Of a stretch of 34,120 bases of DNA, positions 23,385 through 30,523 are shown piece by piece (the first letter of the stretch is position 1; the number at the start of each line of letters is the position of its first letter). The stretch is from a virus. The stretch lies in IMG/VR virus record IMGVR_UViG_3300013104_000056, positions 1-34,120 of that record. One strand, 5' to 3'. The position numbers were made by a program, and so were the translations under genes. The notes below the pieces were generated by a model that was given only the letters and a program-made list of their open reading frames with translations, was not told the DNA's origin and did not search any database.

Positions 23385-23659
23385 GCCTTACGCTCCCACT
23401 TTTTGAACCGATAAAAAATTAGATACAATGCCAACAAAAATAAAATCCCGTGAGAAAACGCCAGATATTTACCTCCACCCAATATGATTAAAGTCAAAAC
23501 ACATAAGAAGAAAAAAGAGATATCCATGAAGGCCAGTGAAAAGCGAAATTTAGTTCGATTTCCTGAAAACTGGTGAAGCTTTGCAGCTAAAGCAGCCATA
23601 ACCAGACCAAGAAAAGTTGCAATACAAATAATGATCATGATGAATAAGAATGTTTTCAC
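23381..23659 (-). CDS. Small polytopic membrane protein, unknown function
   Basis: 92 residues with three hydrophobic helices, at about 3-25, 40-60 and 65-83 (MKTFLFIMIIICIATFLGL; SFFFLCVLTLIILGGG; GILFLLALYLIFY) and a basic C-terminus (RFKKWERKA) that would face the cytoplasm. It overlaps both neighbours by 4 bp. With the next gene it forms a membrane-protein pair inserted between helicase and the Q-like gene. No family recognised. Confidence 0.6.
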   Translation of the reverse strand: MKTFLFIMIIICIATFLGLVMAALAAKLHQFSGNRTKFRFSLAFMDISFFFLCVLTLIILGGGKYLAFSHGILFLLALYLIFYRFKKWERKA

Positions 23660-24987
23660 TCTGCCGCCCCTTCAATTGCCTTAAACTTACAGATATCCAA
23701 GAACTCTAAAACCCGAACACTCCCCCTTTTACCATGGCGATTTTTTGCAATAATCATTTCAGTTACCCCAAGAGGTTGGAGGGTCTTGTCATCAGTTAGT
23801 GGATTAACGAGAATAATTTGATCAGCATCTTGTTCAATTTGCCCTGATTCTTTGATATCAGAGGCTTTAGGCTTCTTGCCTTTTTCAGATTCACGGTTTA
23901 GCTGAACAAGAGCCACAACGGGGCATTCAAACTCTTTAGCCATTGATTTGAGTTCTCGGCTAATTGAGCCAACTTCTTGAAAGCGATCTTTCTTGCTTGG
24001 GTCGCGCACCAACTGAAGGTAGTCAACAATGATGCATCCAAGTTTAGTGCCCGCTTTAGCGAAACGGCGCTTTGCTCTTCTTGCGTATGCTCTTACTTCA
24101 CTAATGCTCGGCTTTTGCTTTGGTTCGATCCAAATAGGCAAGTTGCTATAAACTTCTTTGTAGTTTGCGTACTCTTTTAACAGGCCATCGTAAAGAGTTG
24201 CATTGTGTAGATTGTCGTATGGAATAGAACTGAGTGAGCTAAACATACGATTTGAGAGTGTTTCTTTATCCATCTCAGCAGAGATGAAAAGAACGCCCTC
24301 TTTTTTGAGCATTGCGGTATCAATTGCCATCATTTGGGCTAAAGTTGACTTACCAGAACCGGGGCGACCACCAACCACACAAAAATGACCGTTTTGGACG
24401 GTTCCCAACATTTCATCTAGTGTTTTAAGATTGAACTTAACACCAGTTGTTTCGTGTCTACTCTGTCTGTCAAATTTGTCAATCATTTGCTCTAAGGCGC
24501 TTTCTAGAGCACTGCCAAAACTTGCCCCCATATCTGCATCATCGGTCTTATCCATTTGCCCTAGAAGATTTTCAGCCTCAACAAATACATCAGGCAGTGT
24601 TGTATCTTTTGCCATAGCAGCAATGCGATAACCGATTTGCTCAATTCTTCTGTGAGTTTTAAGTTTATTTAACTGAGTTACATAGCTTTCAGCGTTGTAA
24701 AAACTACTTGGTGCATCTTGCATGAGTTGAATTAAATACTCTTCTCCACCCATCAAATGCAAAACGTTTTTGCCCTTTAGATGATTCGCAACCATAACAA
24801 CATCGTAAGGATAATTACCTTCAGATAATTCAACGATTGATGTGTAGATCTGCTTGTGACGATCAGAGTAAAAACATTCAACATCCAATTCTTGACCAAT
24901 TGTCTCTAGTGATAATGCTGTGGTCATAAGCGCAGCAAGCACGCATTGCTCCATGTTCACATCATGAATATTTGTATTGAGTGACAT
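23656..24987 (-). CDS. dnaB: Replicative DNA helicase (DnaB family)
   Basis: 443 residues from the ATG at 24987, which overlaps the preceding stop (TAATG) with GGAGGG 8 bases upstream. The N-terminal DnaB domain starts VNMEQCVLAALM and contains CFYSDRHKQIY. The RecA-like C-domain has Walker A GGRPGSGKST (206-215), LFISAEMDKETLSNRM, Walker B CIIVDYLQLV, and LKSMAKEFECPVVALVQLNR. Full length for the family. It unwinds phage DNA with the YdaU-type protein as probable loader. Confidence 0.92.
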   Translation of the reverse strand: MSLNTNIHDVNMEQCVLAALMTTALSLETIGQELDVECFYSDRHKQIYTSIVELSEGNYPYDVVMVANHLKGKNVLHLMGGEEYLIQLMQDAPSSFYNAESYVTQLNKLKTHRRIEQIGYRIAAMAKDTTLPDVFVEAENLLGQMDKTDDADMGASFGSALESALEQMIDKFDRQSRHETTGVKFNLKTLDEMLGTVQNGHFCVVGGRPGSGKSTLAQMMAIDTAMLKKEGVLFISAEMDKETLSNRMFSSLSSIPYDNLHNATLYDGLLKEYANYKEVYSNLPIWIEPKQKPSISEVRAYARRAKRRFAKAGTKLGCIIVDYLQLVRDPSKKDRFQEVGSISRELKSMAKEFECPVVALVQLNRESEKGKKPKASDIKESGQIEQDADQIILVNPLTDDKTLQPLGVTEMIIAKNRHGKRGSVRVLEFLDICKFKAIEGAAE

Positions 24988-25871
24988 TACCATCTGCCCT
25001 CCATAGCTTTGTATTGAGTAGGTGGTGCTGTTTCTCCTTGCTGCACATTCTCATCAGAAACTTGGGAACTACCAGCATTAGCCAAGAATTGATCTACATG
25101 TTTCGCGCTTCTGCAAATTAACTCAATGTCAGTAAAATTCTTCTCAATGTGAAATGAGGATTTTGAGCAACCTATCACAGCCTGTTTCAAATCTTGGGAT
25201 GTATACCCCTCCTTGAGTCGAGCTTTGATCTTATTCTTGCGATCATTGCTTAGAACGGTTCTATCGTTTTTGTTAAACGTAACTTTCCAAAAATCGAAAA
25301 TCTCTTGAATCTCATCTTTGAAATTCTCTTTTGGTTTTTCAGCGGGTACAGGTTCGCCGTTAGGCGGACATATATTATTTTCTTGGTTAGATGGTTCGTT
25401 GGTTAGATGGTTAGATGGTTTAGGCTTTGTTTGGCTTTCTTTGGGTTTTTCTGGGTTTAATTCGCTTTCATTTGGGCTTTCTTGGCTTTCTTTTTCAAAG
25501 CCAGAATTATCAAAATCATTCCCATTATTACCAGAATCATTGTTTGGGTTTTTCTTTGGGCGACCACCTTTTTTGCCATTCTCTGCTTGTTTTGCAAGGA
25601 AAGCTTTATACTTTTCAAGATCCTCTTGAATGTGGTTTTGGGTATAAATGCCATTTTCACCACATGTGAAAAATCGCTTCAGGACCAACTTTACCGCTTC
25701 AATTTCTTCTTCGGTTTCAGCCCAAACCCATTCGATGGCCTGTTCAAGCGTTGGAAATGTTTCACGGTCATAACAGGCATCTATAAGCAGGTTATACACC
25801 CCATGCTGCAAAATATTTAATCTTCCAGCCTTGCGGTAATAGTCACCTATATTTCGCTCGTAGTAGTGCAT
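24987..25871 (-). CDS. YdaU-type (DUF1376) replication initiation protein
   Basis: 294 residues. The N-terminal DUF1376 winged-helix domain (MHYYERNIGDYYRKAGRLNI, LQHGVYNLLIDACYDRE) is followed by a basic AENGKKGGRPKKN stretch, a long disordered Asn/Ser/Pro/Glu linker (about 110-185), and a C-terminal helical domain (FDFWKVTFNKNDRTVLSNDR). It probably loads the DnaB helicase at an origin, in the role of lambda O/P. The linker DNA contains short direct repeats that could be the origin itself. Coupled by TAATG to both neighbours. Confidence 0.82.
   Translation of the reverse strand: MHYYERNIGDYYRKAGRLNILQHGVYNLLIDACYDRETFPTLEQAIEWVWAETEEEIEAVKLVLKRFFTCGENGIYTQNHIQEDLEKYKAFLAKQAENGKKGGRPKKNPNNDSGNNGNDFDNSGFEKESQESPNESELNPEKPKESQTKPKPSNHLTNEPSNQENNICPPNGEPVPAEKPKENFKDEIQEIFDFWKVTFNKNDRTVLSNDRKNKIKARLKEGYTSQDLKQAVIGCSKSSFHIEKNFTDIELICRSAKHVDQFLANAGSSQVSDENVQQGETAPPTQYKAMEGRW
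25387..25418. repeat. Direct repeats TTAGATGG x3 (candidate origin iterons)
   Basis: Three copies of TTAGATGG on the plus strand at 25387-25394, 25403-25410 and 25411-25418. They lie inside the linker region of the YdaU-type gene, followed by a T/G-rich block with repeated TTTGGCTTTCTT-like units. The lambda origin likewise lies inside its initiator gene. Confidence 0.45.
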
Positions 25872-26167
25872 TACAACTTATCCTTTGCTCTTAAACGATT
25901 GATTACGGCGCTCTCAAAGCGGTTGATTAGTGCGTACAGGTGCCAGTTCTTTCGCAAGTCTTCAATGACTTCTTTGGCGCTGTGAGATGTTTTGTCAAAG
26001 TCCTTTTCAATGCCTAAAGCTTTTTCAAGATCTCTATGTGTTTCTCTATAAGCATCAAGCGTTTCAACATAAGCATCATGATCTACTTGCCATTGAGTAA
26101 AGACTTGATCTTCTTCAGCGTCTGGGCTTGCACAGATTGAATTTTGTGCTAGTATTGGTTCATTCAT
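25871..26167 (-). CDS. Hypothetical protein of the replication operon
   Basis: 98 residues from the ATG at 26167 with GGAG nine bases upstream; a TTG five codons earlier is less likely. It is helical and acidic at the start (ASPDAEEDQVFTQWQVDHD), basic at the end (FESAVINRLRAKDKL). It is the first gene after cro and is coupled by TAATG to the YdaU-type gene. The position corresponds to lambda cII, but no helix-turn-helix is evident. Function unknown. Confidence 0.6.
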   Translation of the reverse strand: MNEPILAQNSICASPDAEEDQVFTQWQVDHDAYVETLDAYRETHRDLEKALGIEKDFDKTSHSAKEVIEDLRKNWHLYALINRFESAVINRLRAKDKL

Positions 26168-26225
26168 TTTGGTTCGCTCCAAATACGATATTCAGACCGC
26201 TATCTGTTCCCGCAGATGGCGGTTT

Positions 26226-26411
26226 TTATTTCTTTGGTGTTGGAATAAAATCGACTAAGAGTAGTTCAGGGTGTTTAAATCTCTCTTTGGCTGGAATGCC
26301 TCTAATTTTCCAATTTTGAACACGCTGAACGTGGTAGCCCAAAGTTTGAGCCAGCGCAGTAGCACCTCCATGCTTGTCGATTAGCTCGCTATCTTTTTGG
26401 ATACTACTCAT
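26226..26411 (-). CDS. Cro-like repressor (YdaS/Cro-type HTH)
   Basis: 61 residues from the ATG at 26411, with GAGGTG 4 bases upstream; upstream in-frame starts would include the operator region. The helix-turn-helix is HGGATALAQTLGYHVQRVQN followed by WKIRGIPAKERFKHPELLL, which is the Cro/YdaS pattern. It is divergent from the CI-like gene and its promoter overlaps the shared operators. It is expected to repress cI and early promoters during lytic growth. Confidence 0.82.
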   Translation of the reverse strand: MSSIQKDSELIDKHGGATALAQTLGYHVQRVQNWKIRGIPAKERFKHPELLLVDFIPTPKK

Positions 26412-26426
26412 TAGCACCTCGAAATA

Positions 26427-26439
26427 AATCATTTTGATT
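26427..26439. promoter_or_regulatory. Repressor operator AATCA-TTT-TGATT
   Basis: Perfect 5-3-5 inverted repeat at the expected start point of the leftward cro promoter. The identical site in opposite orientation lies at 27297-27309. Confidence 0.65.
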
Positions 26440-26444
26440 GATTT

Positions 26445-26472
26445 AGTATACACAACCAAAAATATCAATCAA
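26445..26472 (-). promoter_or_regulatory. Leftward cro/early promoter
   Basis: Minus strand TTGATT (26467-26472), a 16-base spacer, and TATACT (26445-26450). Start of transcription would fall at about 26438, inside the operator at 26427-26439. Confidence 0.6.
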
Positions 26473-26477
26473 TCATT

Positions 26478-26506
26478 TTGTTTTACACAAAATGTGTTAA
26501 TATACG
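26478..26506 (+). promoter_or_regulatory. Rightward cI promoter (weak) with operator in spacer
   Basis: TTGTTT, a 17-base spacer, TATACG. The spacer holds the perfect inverted repeat ACACA-AAA-TGTGT at 26485-26497, so binding would control cI itself. An AATCATTTTG half site lies at 26471-26480. Confidence 0.5.
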
Positions 26507-26539
26507 CCGCAATTGATTCTGAGCCTGTCTGAGTGAGCC

Positions 26540-27232
26540 ATGGAAAAGAAGTACATCCACCCAACAATGGAACGCGTTTACCAAGTCACAAAAATAACTG
26601 GATCTGATTTGGCCTACGCTATAGAGGAAACACCCCAGATAATTTACAACTGGGAGCGCAGAGGTATTTCTAAACCGGGTGCTTTCAAGGTGTCTAAAAA
26701 ATTCAATATTGATTTAGGCTGGATACTTAGTGGCAATGGTTCCCCAAATATTGAAAGTGTCAGAAGCGAACCAGTACCAACGGTTGTAAGGCGTGGTGGT
26801 TGGGTTCCTGTAAAGTCCTATTCAAAAATGGGTATGGATGGCTATTACACTGAAATGGGTTATTTAGGTAATGGCGGTGATGGCTATGTACCGTCTCTTA
26901 CAGCTGGTCCAAACGCTTATGCTGTAAAAGGTACAGGTGATTCAATGTATCCTGCGATTCGGAATGGATGGTATGTTGTCTGCGATCCAGATGCTGAGCC
27001 TACACCTACAGAGTTTGTAGAAGTTCAGCTTAAAGATGGCAGGCGAACTATTAAAGAATTTATTGGGATTGTTAATGATGTACTTCATCTTTTAGCCGTA
27101 AATGGTGAGGCAAGAATGACTATTGATATGGAAGATGTAGCTGCAATTGTTGCGGTATCTGATATCATCCCGCCAAGCAAGCATGTGCATGAGTATCCGG
27201 TTCAACCAATGCAGAATATATATTTAGATTAA
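26540..27232 (+). CDS. CI-like repressor with S24/LexA peptidase domain
   Basis: 230 residues. The N-terminal helix-turn-helix is about 17-45 (KITGSDLAYAIEETPQIIYN, WERRGI). The C-terminal S24 domain has Ser135 in GTGDSMYPAI and Lys172 in RRTIKEF, the Ser-Lys pair for RecA-triggered self-cleavage. It keeps the lysogenic state by binding the operators upstream and downstream of its own gene. The linker reads RRGGWVPV, with no obvious Ala-Gly cleavage site. A terminator follows the stop. Confidence 0.9.
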   Translation: MEKKYIHPTMERVYQVTKITGSDLAYAIEETPQIIYNWERRGISKPGAFKVSKKFNIDLGWILSGNGSPNIESVRSEPVPTVVRRGGWVPVKSYSKMGMDGYYTEMGYLGNGGDGYVPSLTAGPNAYAVKGTGDSMYPAIRNGWYVVCDPDAEPTPTEFVEVQLKDGRRTIKEFIGIVNDVLHLLAVNGEARMTIDMEDVAAIVAVSDIIPPSKHVHEYPVQPMQNIYLD

Positions 27233-27250
27233 GAAAAATTAAAAATAAAA

Positions 27251-27279
27251 AGCCCGCTATTGGAATAGTGGGCTTTTTT
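27251..27279 (+). terminator. Terminator after cI
   Basis: 10-bp stem AGCCCGCTAT/ATAGTGGGCT with one G-U pair on the plus strand, then six T residues. Confidence 0.88.
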
Positions 27280-27296
27280 ATTAACTAAAAATAATT

Positions 27297-27309
27297 AATC
27301 AAAATGATT
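27297..27309. promoter_or_regulatory. Repressor operator AATCA-AAA-TGATT (second operator region)
   Basis: Exact reverse complement of the operator at 26427-26439, just upstream of the -35 of the second rightward promoter. Confidence 0.65.
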
Positions 27310-27319
27310 TAAAATTATC

Positions 27320-27349
27320 TTGACTCTCTAAAACAAAATGATTTATCTT
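27320..27349 (+). promoter_or_regulatory. Second rightward early promoter
   Basis: TTGACT (27320-27325), an 18-base spacer and TATCTT (27344-27349). Drives the operon at 27482-30496. The operator at 27331-27343 fills the spacer. Confidence 0.62.
27331..27343. promoter_or_regulatory. Repressor operator AAACA-AAA-TGATT
   Basis: Imperfect 5-3-5 copy inside the promoter spacer, so repressor binding would block polymerase. Confidence 0.55.
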
Positions 27350-27354
27350 AAATT

Positions 27355-27367
27355 ACACAAAATGATT
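27355..27367. promoter_or_regulatory. Repressor operator ACACA-AAA-TGATT
   Basis: Hybrid of the two operator types seen upstream of cI, placed just after the transcription start. Confidence 0.55.
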
Positions 27368-27389
27368 GATTCATTTTTTAAACAGGAAA

Positions 27390-27414
27390 ACCAGAGTCAA
27401 TGCTCTGGTCTTTT
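27390..27414 (+). terminator. Leader hairpin with T tract before the early rightward operon
   Basis: Perfect 7-bp stem ACCAGAG/CTCTGGT followed by CTTTT, then a second stem TTGTCC (27426-27431)/GGACAA (27454-27459). The first gene starts at 27482. This looks like an attenuated leader needing antitermination. Confidence 0.55.
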
Positions 27415-27481
27415 AAGGTAAGTCATTGTCCTGAAAATTTTGGTCGAGGATCGGGACAAGCAACTCTTGAGTGGTCACATT

Positions 27482-28225
27482 ATGAACCAAATCACAGATA
27501 CTAGTCAACAAAACAGTATTAATTCACACCTTCGTTCAACTAACAAAAGTAAAACTCTTGAAAAACTTCTTACTCAACTTGATGCATGGATGGTTGATGA
27601 GGGCTCTTGCCATCATTTCGCAATCCAAGTTGAAGGTAAAGAAATTTACCCATTTGGAATAATTAACCGTCCATTCTTTCATCTCGATCAAGCAGAAAGA
27701 AAGCTAGAAAGCTTGAAAAGCGAAAATCCAGAAGTGGATTACTACATTACCGCAGGTGCCTTTGATACCTCTTTTTTAAATTTTGAAGATGAGAGTGCGC
27801 CAATGTGGGAACGTATTTGGCTTAATCAGCATGAATTGCGTTTGATTAAGTTAAGTGTTGAGAAAATGGAGGAAGTTGAACTAGAAAAGTTAATCCCAAA
27901 TTACAAGGACGTTTTAGCTTGGCAACAAGAACAGAACGTTAGTCATAGCTGTCATTACTACTTTGCTCAATCATTCGATGATTCGGAAAATGAGATTAGC
28001 ACATCATCACAATTTTATTTCAACCTAAAAGATGCATTGATCGCTAAGTTGTATTTTGAAAAAACAATGCCTAAACGCCGCTTCAAAATTAATTCTGGCG
28101 TTATGACTACGAAAGGATTGATGAAGCTAAATGGTAGAACAAGCGACCATTTTCAAGAATTAGTTGATGCTCATAAAGAGCGCTTAGCCCTACTTAAAAA
28201 TAAAGGAGTTACTGACAATGCGTAA
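27482..28225 (+). CDS. Unknown protein with two similar tandem domains
   Basis: 247 residues from the ATG at 27482; a TTG 14 codons upstream lies in the leader hairpin region and is less likely. Two halves resemble each other: residues 43-95 (CHHFAIQVEG, then FFHLDQAERKLESLK, then YYITAGAF) and 157-210 (CHYYFAQSFDD, then FYFNLKDALIAKLYFEK, then FKINSGVM). This suggests an internal duplication. It is the first gene of the repressor-controlled rightward operon, a place where phages often carry host-takeover or anti-defence genes. No family recognised. Confidence 0.7.
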   Translation: MNQITDTSQQNSINSHLRSTNKSKTLEKLLTQLDAWMVDEGSCHHFAIQVEGKEIYPFGIINRPFFHLDQAERKLESLKSENPEVDYYITAGAFDTSFLNFEDESAPMWERIWLNQHELRLIKLSVEKMEEVELEKLIPNYKDVLAWQQEQNVSHSCHYYFAQSFDDSENEISTSSQFYFNLKDALIAKLYFEKTMPKRRFKINSGVMTTKGLMKLNGRTSDHFQELVDAHKERLALLKNKGVTDNA

Positions 28226-28634
28226 CGACTTACAAAACTTTAAAGATGCCAAAAACATGACGTTAAATGAATTGGTTGAAGCGCGTAAAGAAGCTAAAAA
28301 TGATATGGGTGATATAAACGCCCTACTTCATGCAATTGAGCTAAGTCTAATGGATAAATTAAAGGACCATGACTTAAGCAAACTATCTTTCGATAAAGTA
28401 TTTCGCCTTATTGGAGTCGCTAAAACTCAGGCGGAAATGTCTCAGGATTATAACAACGGCGAACTTGCTCAGTTAACTGGTGGTCAGTACCAACTTGATG
28501 AACTGACAAACTCTGATTCACATTTAGATTTGCACCAGGATGCGCTCGAAGTAAATACAAACCAATTAGCACCTGCTAATGCTGCTGTCTCTAAAACAAT
28601 TTCAGAAGGCTTTAAGAATGAAAAACGGCGTTAA
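28218..28634 (+). CDS. Hypothetical early protein, helical
   Basis: 138 residues. Its ATG overlaps the previous stop by 8 bp. It is strongly helical and charged (MTLNELVEARKEAKNDMGDI, LLHAIELSLMDKLKDHDLSK), with a polar, Asn/Asp/Leu-rich C-terminal third. No motif is recognised. It overlaps the next gene by 17 bp. Its role is probably linked to the neighbouring early genes. Confidence 0.65.
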   Translation: MRNDLQNFKDAKNMTLNELVEARKEAKNDMGDINALLHAIELSLMDKLKDHDLSKLSFDKVFRLIGVAKTQAEMSQDYNNGELAQLTGGQYQLDELTNSDSHLDLHQDALEVNTNQLAPANAAVSKTISEGFKNEKRR

Positions 28635-28854
28635 ATACGCCGACCTCGCTAATGAGGTGAAATTCGAGGCGTTTCTAATATGGCTTATAAAGATTGGGTA
28701 TCGTGGAATTGTTAGACCTTGTGGGCGCATGGAATTTTACTGCGTCACAGTTAACAAAGCTTTTCCAAGAAACGTGCATATCACGTATGACAGGAAAATG
28801 AACAAAGCAGCTACTCAACTTTTTAAAGAATTTGAAAATCATTTGAAGGCGTGA
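28618..28854 (+). CDS. Hypothetical early protein
   Basis: 78 residues from the ATG at 28618, with GAAGG upstream; an in-frame start 13 codons earlier overlaps the previous gene more deeply. It begins MKNGVKYADLANEVKFEAFL and contains GYRGIVRPCGRMEFYCVTVN, a small alpha/beta pattern with two cysteines. Function unknown. Confidence 0.6.
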   Translation: MKNGVKYADLANEVKFEAFLIWLIKIGYRGIVRPCGRMEFYCVTVNKAFPRNVHITYDRKMNKAATQLFKEFENHLKA

Positions 28855-28856
28855 TT

Positions 28857-29237
28857 ATGAAAAGTGTAATTGTAATTTTTCCTAGACGGAATGGGCTTTC
28901 ACACAAGGTCAGCCTTCAAGATTTAAAGCAAAGATTAATCAATCTAACTAGCGATGTAGAGCTAAAGAAAGTAGATCAAATGCTTGGGATTGATTTTGAA
29001 TGCTTGCCACATGACGAGCTTATTAAACTAGCTCGATCTGGAGTTATAGAGCTAATAAATTCAGAGGCTCGCCATAGTTTAACTAAACAAAGTATTGGAT
29101 TGGTGAGCAGCTTTCTAAAACGGCGATCCAAAGAAGAATGGAAAAAATATAACGATTCCTTGACGTTTGATTTAGAAGCAGCAGCAAAGGCACGTGCATT
29201 TGAAGAAGCTAACGACATATTGCCTGAAAGCACTTAA
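28857..29237 (+). CDS. Hypothetical early protein
   Basis: 126 residues from the ATG at 28857 with GAAGG upstream, two bases after the preceding stop. The N-terminal strand KSVIVIFPRRNGLSHKVSLQ is followed by a helical part (DLKQRLINLTSDVELKKVDQ; ELIKLARSGVIELINSEARH). No recognised domain. A 39-bp gap to the next gene has no obvious promoter. Confidence 0.62.
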   Translation: MKSVIVIFPRRNGLSHKVSLQDLKQRLINLTSDVELKKVDQMLGIDFECLPHDELIKLARSGVIELINSEARHSLTKQSIGLVSSFLKRRSKEEWKKYNDSLTFDLEAAAKARAFEEANDILPEST

Positions 29238-29276
29238 ACCCCGTTCGCAACCGTATTTGAAAAATAGGACATAGAA

Positions 29277-29837
29277 ATGAAAAAGAATATTACCCGTGAA
29301 AATGTGAACTCATTTGAAAGCAATGTTGAGGATGTGGTTGCTTATCTGACAGATCTATTAACTACTGGCGAAGAGCCAACTGTTTTTGAAACTCTTGCAA
29401 TGGGATGGATTGGCACTATCAGCTCGCGCTTTGAAAAGTTATTTAATGAGGCGAAAATTACTCACACAAAACGCCCAACATTCCCTGCTGAATTCTCAGC
29501 AGAAATGGAAAAGTATGAGGCATTAGTTAAATCTAAAGGTGAGGAATCAGAAGAAGCTAGAAATCAATTTATGAAAGCAATGCTTTTAGCTCCTGATTGG
29601 TTTAATGACATGGCTAGAGATAAGGCTAAAGAAATGGGCTTATTGCCTAATGCAGTTTATTGCCTTGAAGACGGAACTCAAGTTTTTACTCCTGAGCAGG
29701 TAGCTGAGCATCTGGGTGTGCCAGTTGAGGATGTCATTAAAAGCATTGGAGAAATGAAATCCTTTCAAAAGGAGCATGGATTGAAAGGATCTGAGCGCCT
29801 AATTATCGATCCATCTAACCTTCAGAAGATTCATTGA
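29277..29837 (+). CDS. Hypothetical early protein with C-terminal HTH-like segment
   Basis: 186 residues. Helical N-terminal two thirds (FESNVEDVVAYLTDLLTTGE; FPAEFSAEMEKYEALVKSKG). Near the end, FTPEQVAEHLGVPVEDVIKS resembles a helix-turn-helix, and the protein ends RLIIDPSNLQKIH. It could be a DNA-binding accessory protein. It is followed closely by the next gene with GAGGTG upstream of that start. Not recognised. Confidence 0.65.
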   Translation: MKKNITRENVNSFESNVEDVVAYLTDLLTTGEEPTVFETLAMGWIGTISSRFEKLFNEAKITHTKRPTFPAEFSAEMEKYEALVKSKGEESEEARNQFMKAMLLAPDWFNDMARDKAKEMGLLPNAVYCLEDGTQVFTPEQVAEHLGVPVEDVIKSIGEMKSFQKEHGLKGSERLIIDPSNLQKIH

Positions 29838-29846
29838 GGTGATGGC

Positions 29847-30218
29847 ATGAATAAACATGGTAATAATTTTGATCGTGCAGCTTTTGACGCTTGGCATTTT
29901 AAAGACTGGAACGACAACTGCGGAAATGAGCTAGATGAAGTGGAAGCAAGACACTTATATAACCGTGTCTATAGTAGTCCAGCAAATAGTAGAGAGCGCG
30001 AACGTAGTTTTATAGCTTGGCAAGCAGCTACAGAGCAGGCAAACAAGAAACTTGATGGCTGCATATTGGTACCGATCACAAATGAAGTGGTCATGGTTAT
30101 TGAGAATGTGATACAGCAGCAATGTGATGCCAGTGGAGTACAAGAGCCACTTCACCGGTTAGATGGATGGCGGGTCCTTGAGGAAATTTCCGATTCATTG
30201 AAGGCAGGTAGCAAATGA
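29847..30218 (+). CDS. Hypothetical phage protein
   Basis: 123 residues. The first half, FDRAAFDAWHFKDW to SFIAWQAATEQ, has repeated aromatic/acid patterns of the type seen in small phage proteins that pack against replication or recombination proteins. The second half ends LHRLDGWRVLEEISDSLKAG, a helical segment. It overlaps the PrtN-like gene by 4 bp. Function not known. Confidence 0.65.
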   Translation: MNKHGNNFDRAAFDAWHFKDWNDNCGNELDEVEARHLYNRVYSSPANSRERERSFIAWQAATEQANKKLDGCILVPITNEVVMVIENVIQQQCDASGVQEPLHRLDGWRVLEEISDSLKAGSK

Positions 30219-30496
30219 AACAAAACCAAAAACCACCTCTTAACACTGCTACTCTATTGGCTCTACAGTACCAATCGCCCGTAGTTAAGCTAGAGGATCT
30301 GATAGATGACTACTTGCCCCATTTATCGCTACCAGTAGCTAAGAAAATGGCAAGAGAACAAAAGTTGCCTTTTCCAGTTTTTAAGTCTGGTGAATCAAAC
30401 AAAGCCCCATGGATGGTAAGTATTTTTGATTTAGCAACTTATATTGATAAGCAAAGATCCATTGCTTCACATGACCACACGGCAATGTCTGGATAA
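30215..30496 (+). CDS. PrtN-family DNA-binding protein (possible excisionase)
   Basis: 93 residues. The pattern TLLALQYQSPVVKLEDLIDD, ARE-x-KLPFPVFKSGES, then KAPWMVSIFDLATYIDKQRS is that of the pyocin activator PrtN family, small winged-helix-like DNA-binding proteins often found next to phage integrases. Here it is the last gene of the early operon, convergent with the integrase. The position suggests it acts as an excisionase or directionality factor; this is inference, not shown by the family name. Confidence 0.78.
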   Translation: MKQNQKPPLNTATLLALQYQSPVVKLEDLIDDYLPHLSLPVAKKMAREQKLPFPVFKSGESNKAPWMVSIFDLATYIDKQRSIASHDHTAMSG

Positions 30497-30499
30497 ATA

Positions 30500-30521
30500 A
30501 AGGCCCCGATTAAGGGGCCTT
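30500..30521. terminator. Bidirectional terminator between PrtN-like gene and integrase
   Basis: Perfect 8-bp stem AAGGCCCC/GGGGCCTT with a 6-base loop between two converging genes. The T-rich flank is better on the minus side. Confidence 0.75.
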
Positions 30522-30523
30522 AC

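Noticed and set aside
28976-29233. 85-residue minus-strand frame opposite the early gene at 28857-29237
   Set aside because: Antisense shadow of a gene that fits the operon spacing, without a ribosome site.
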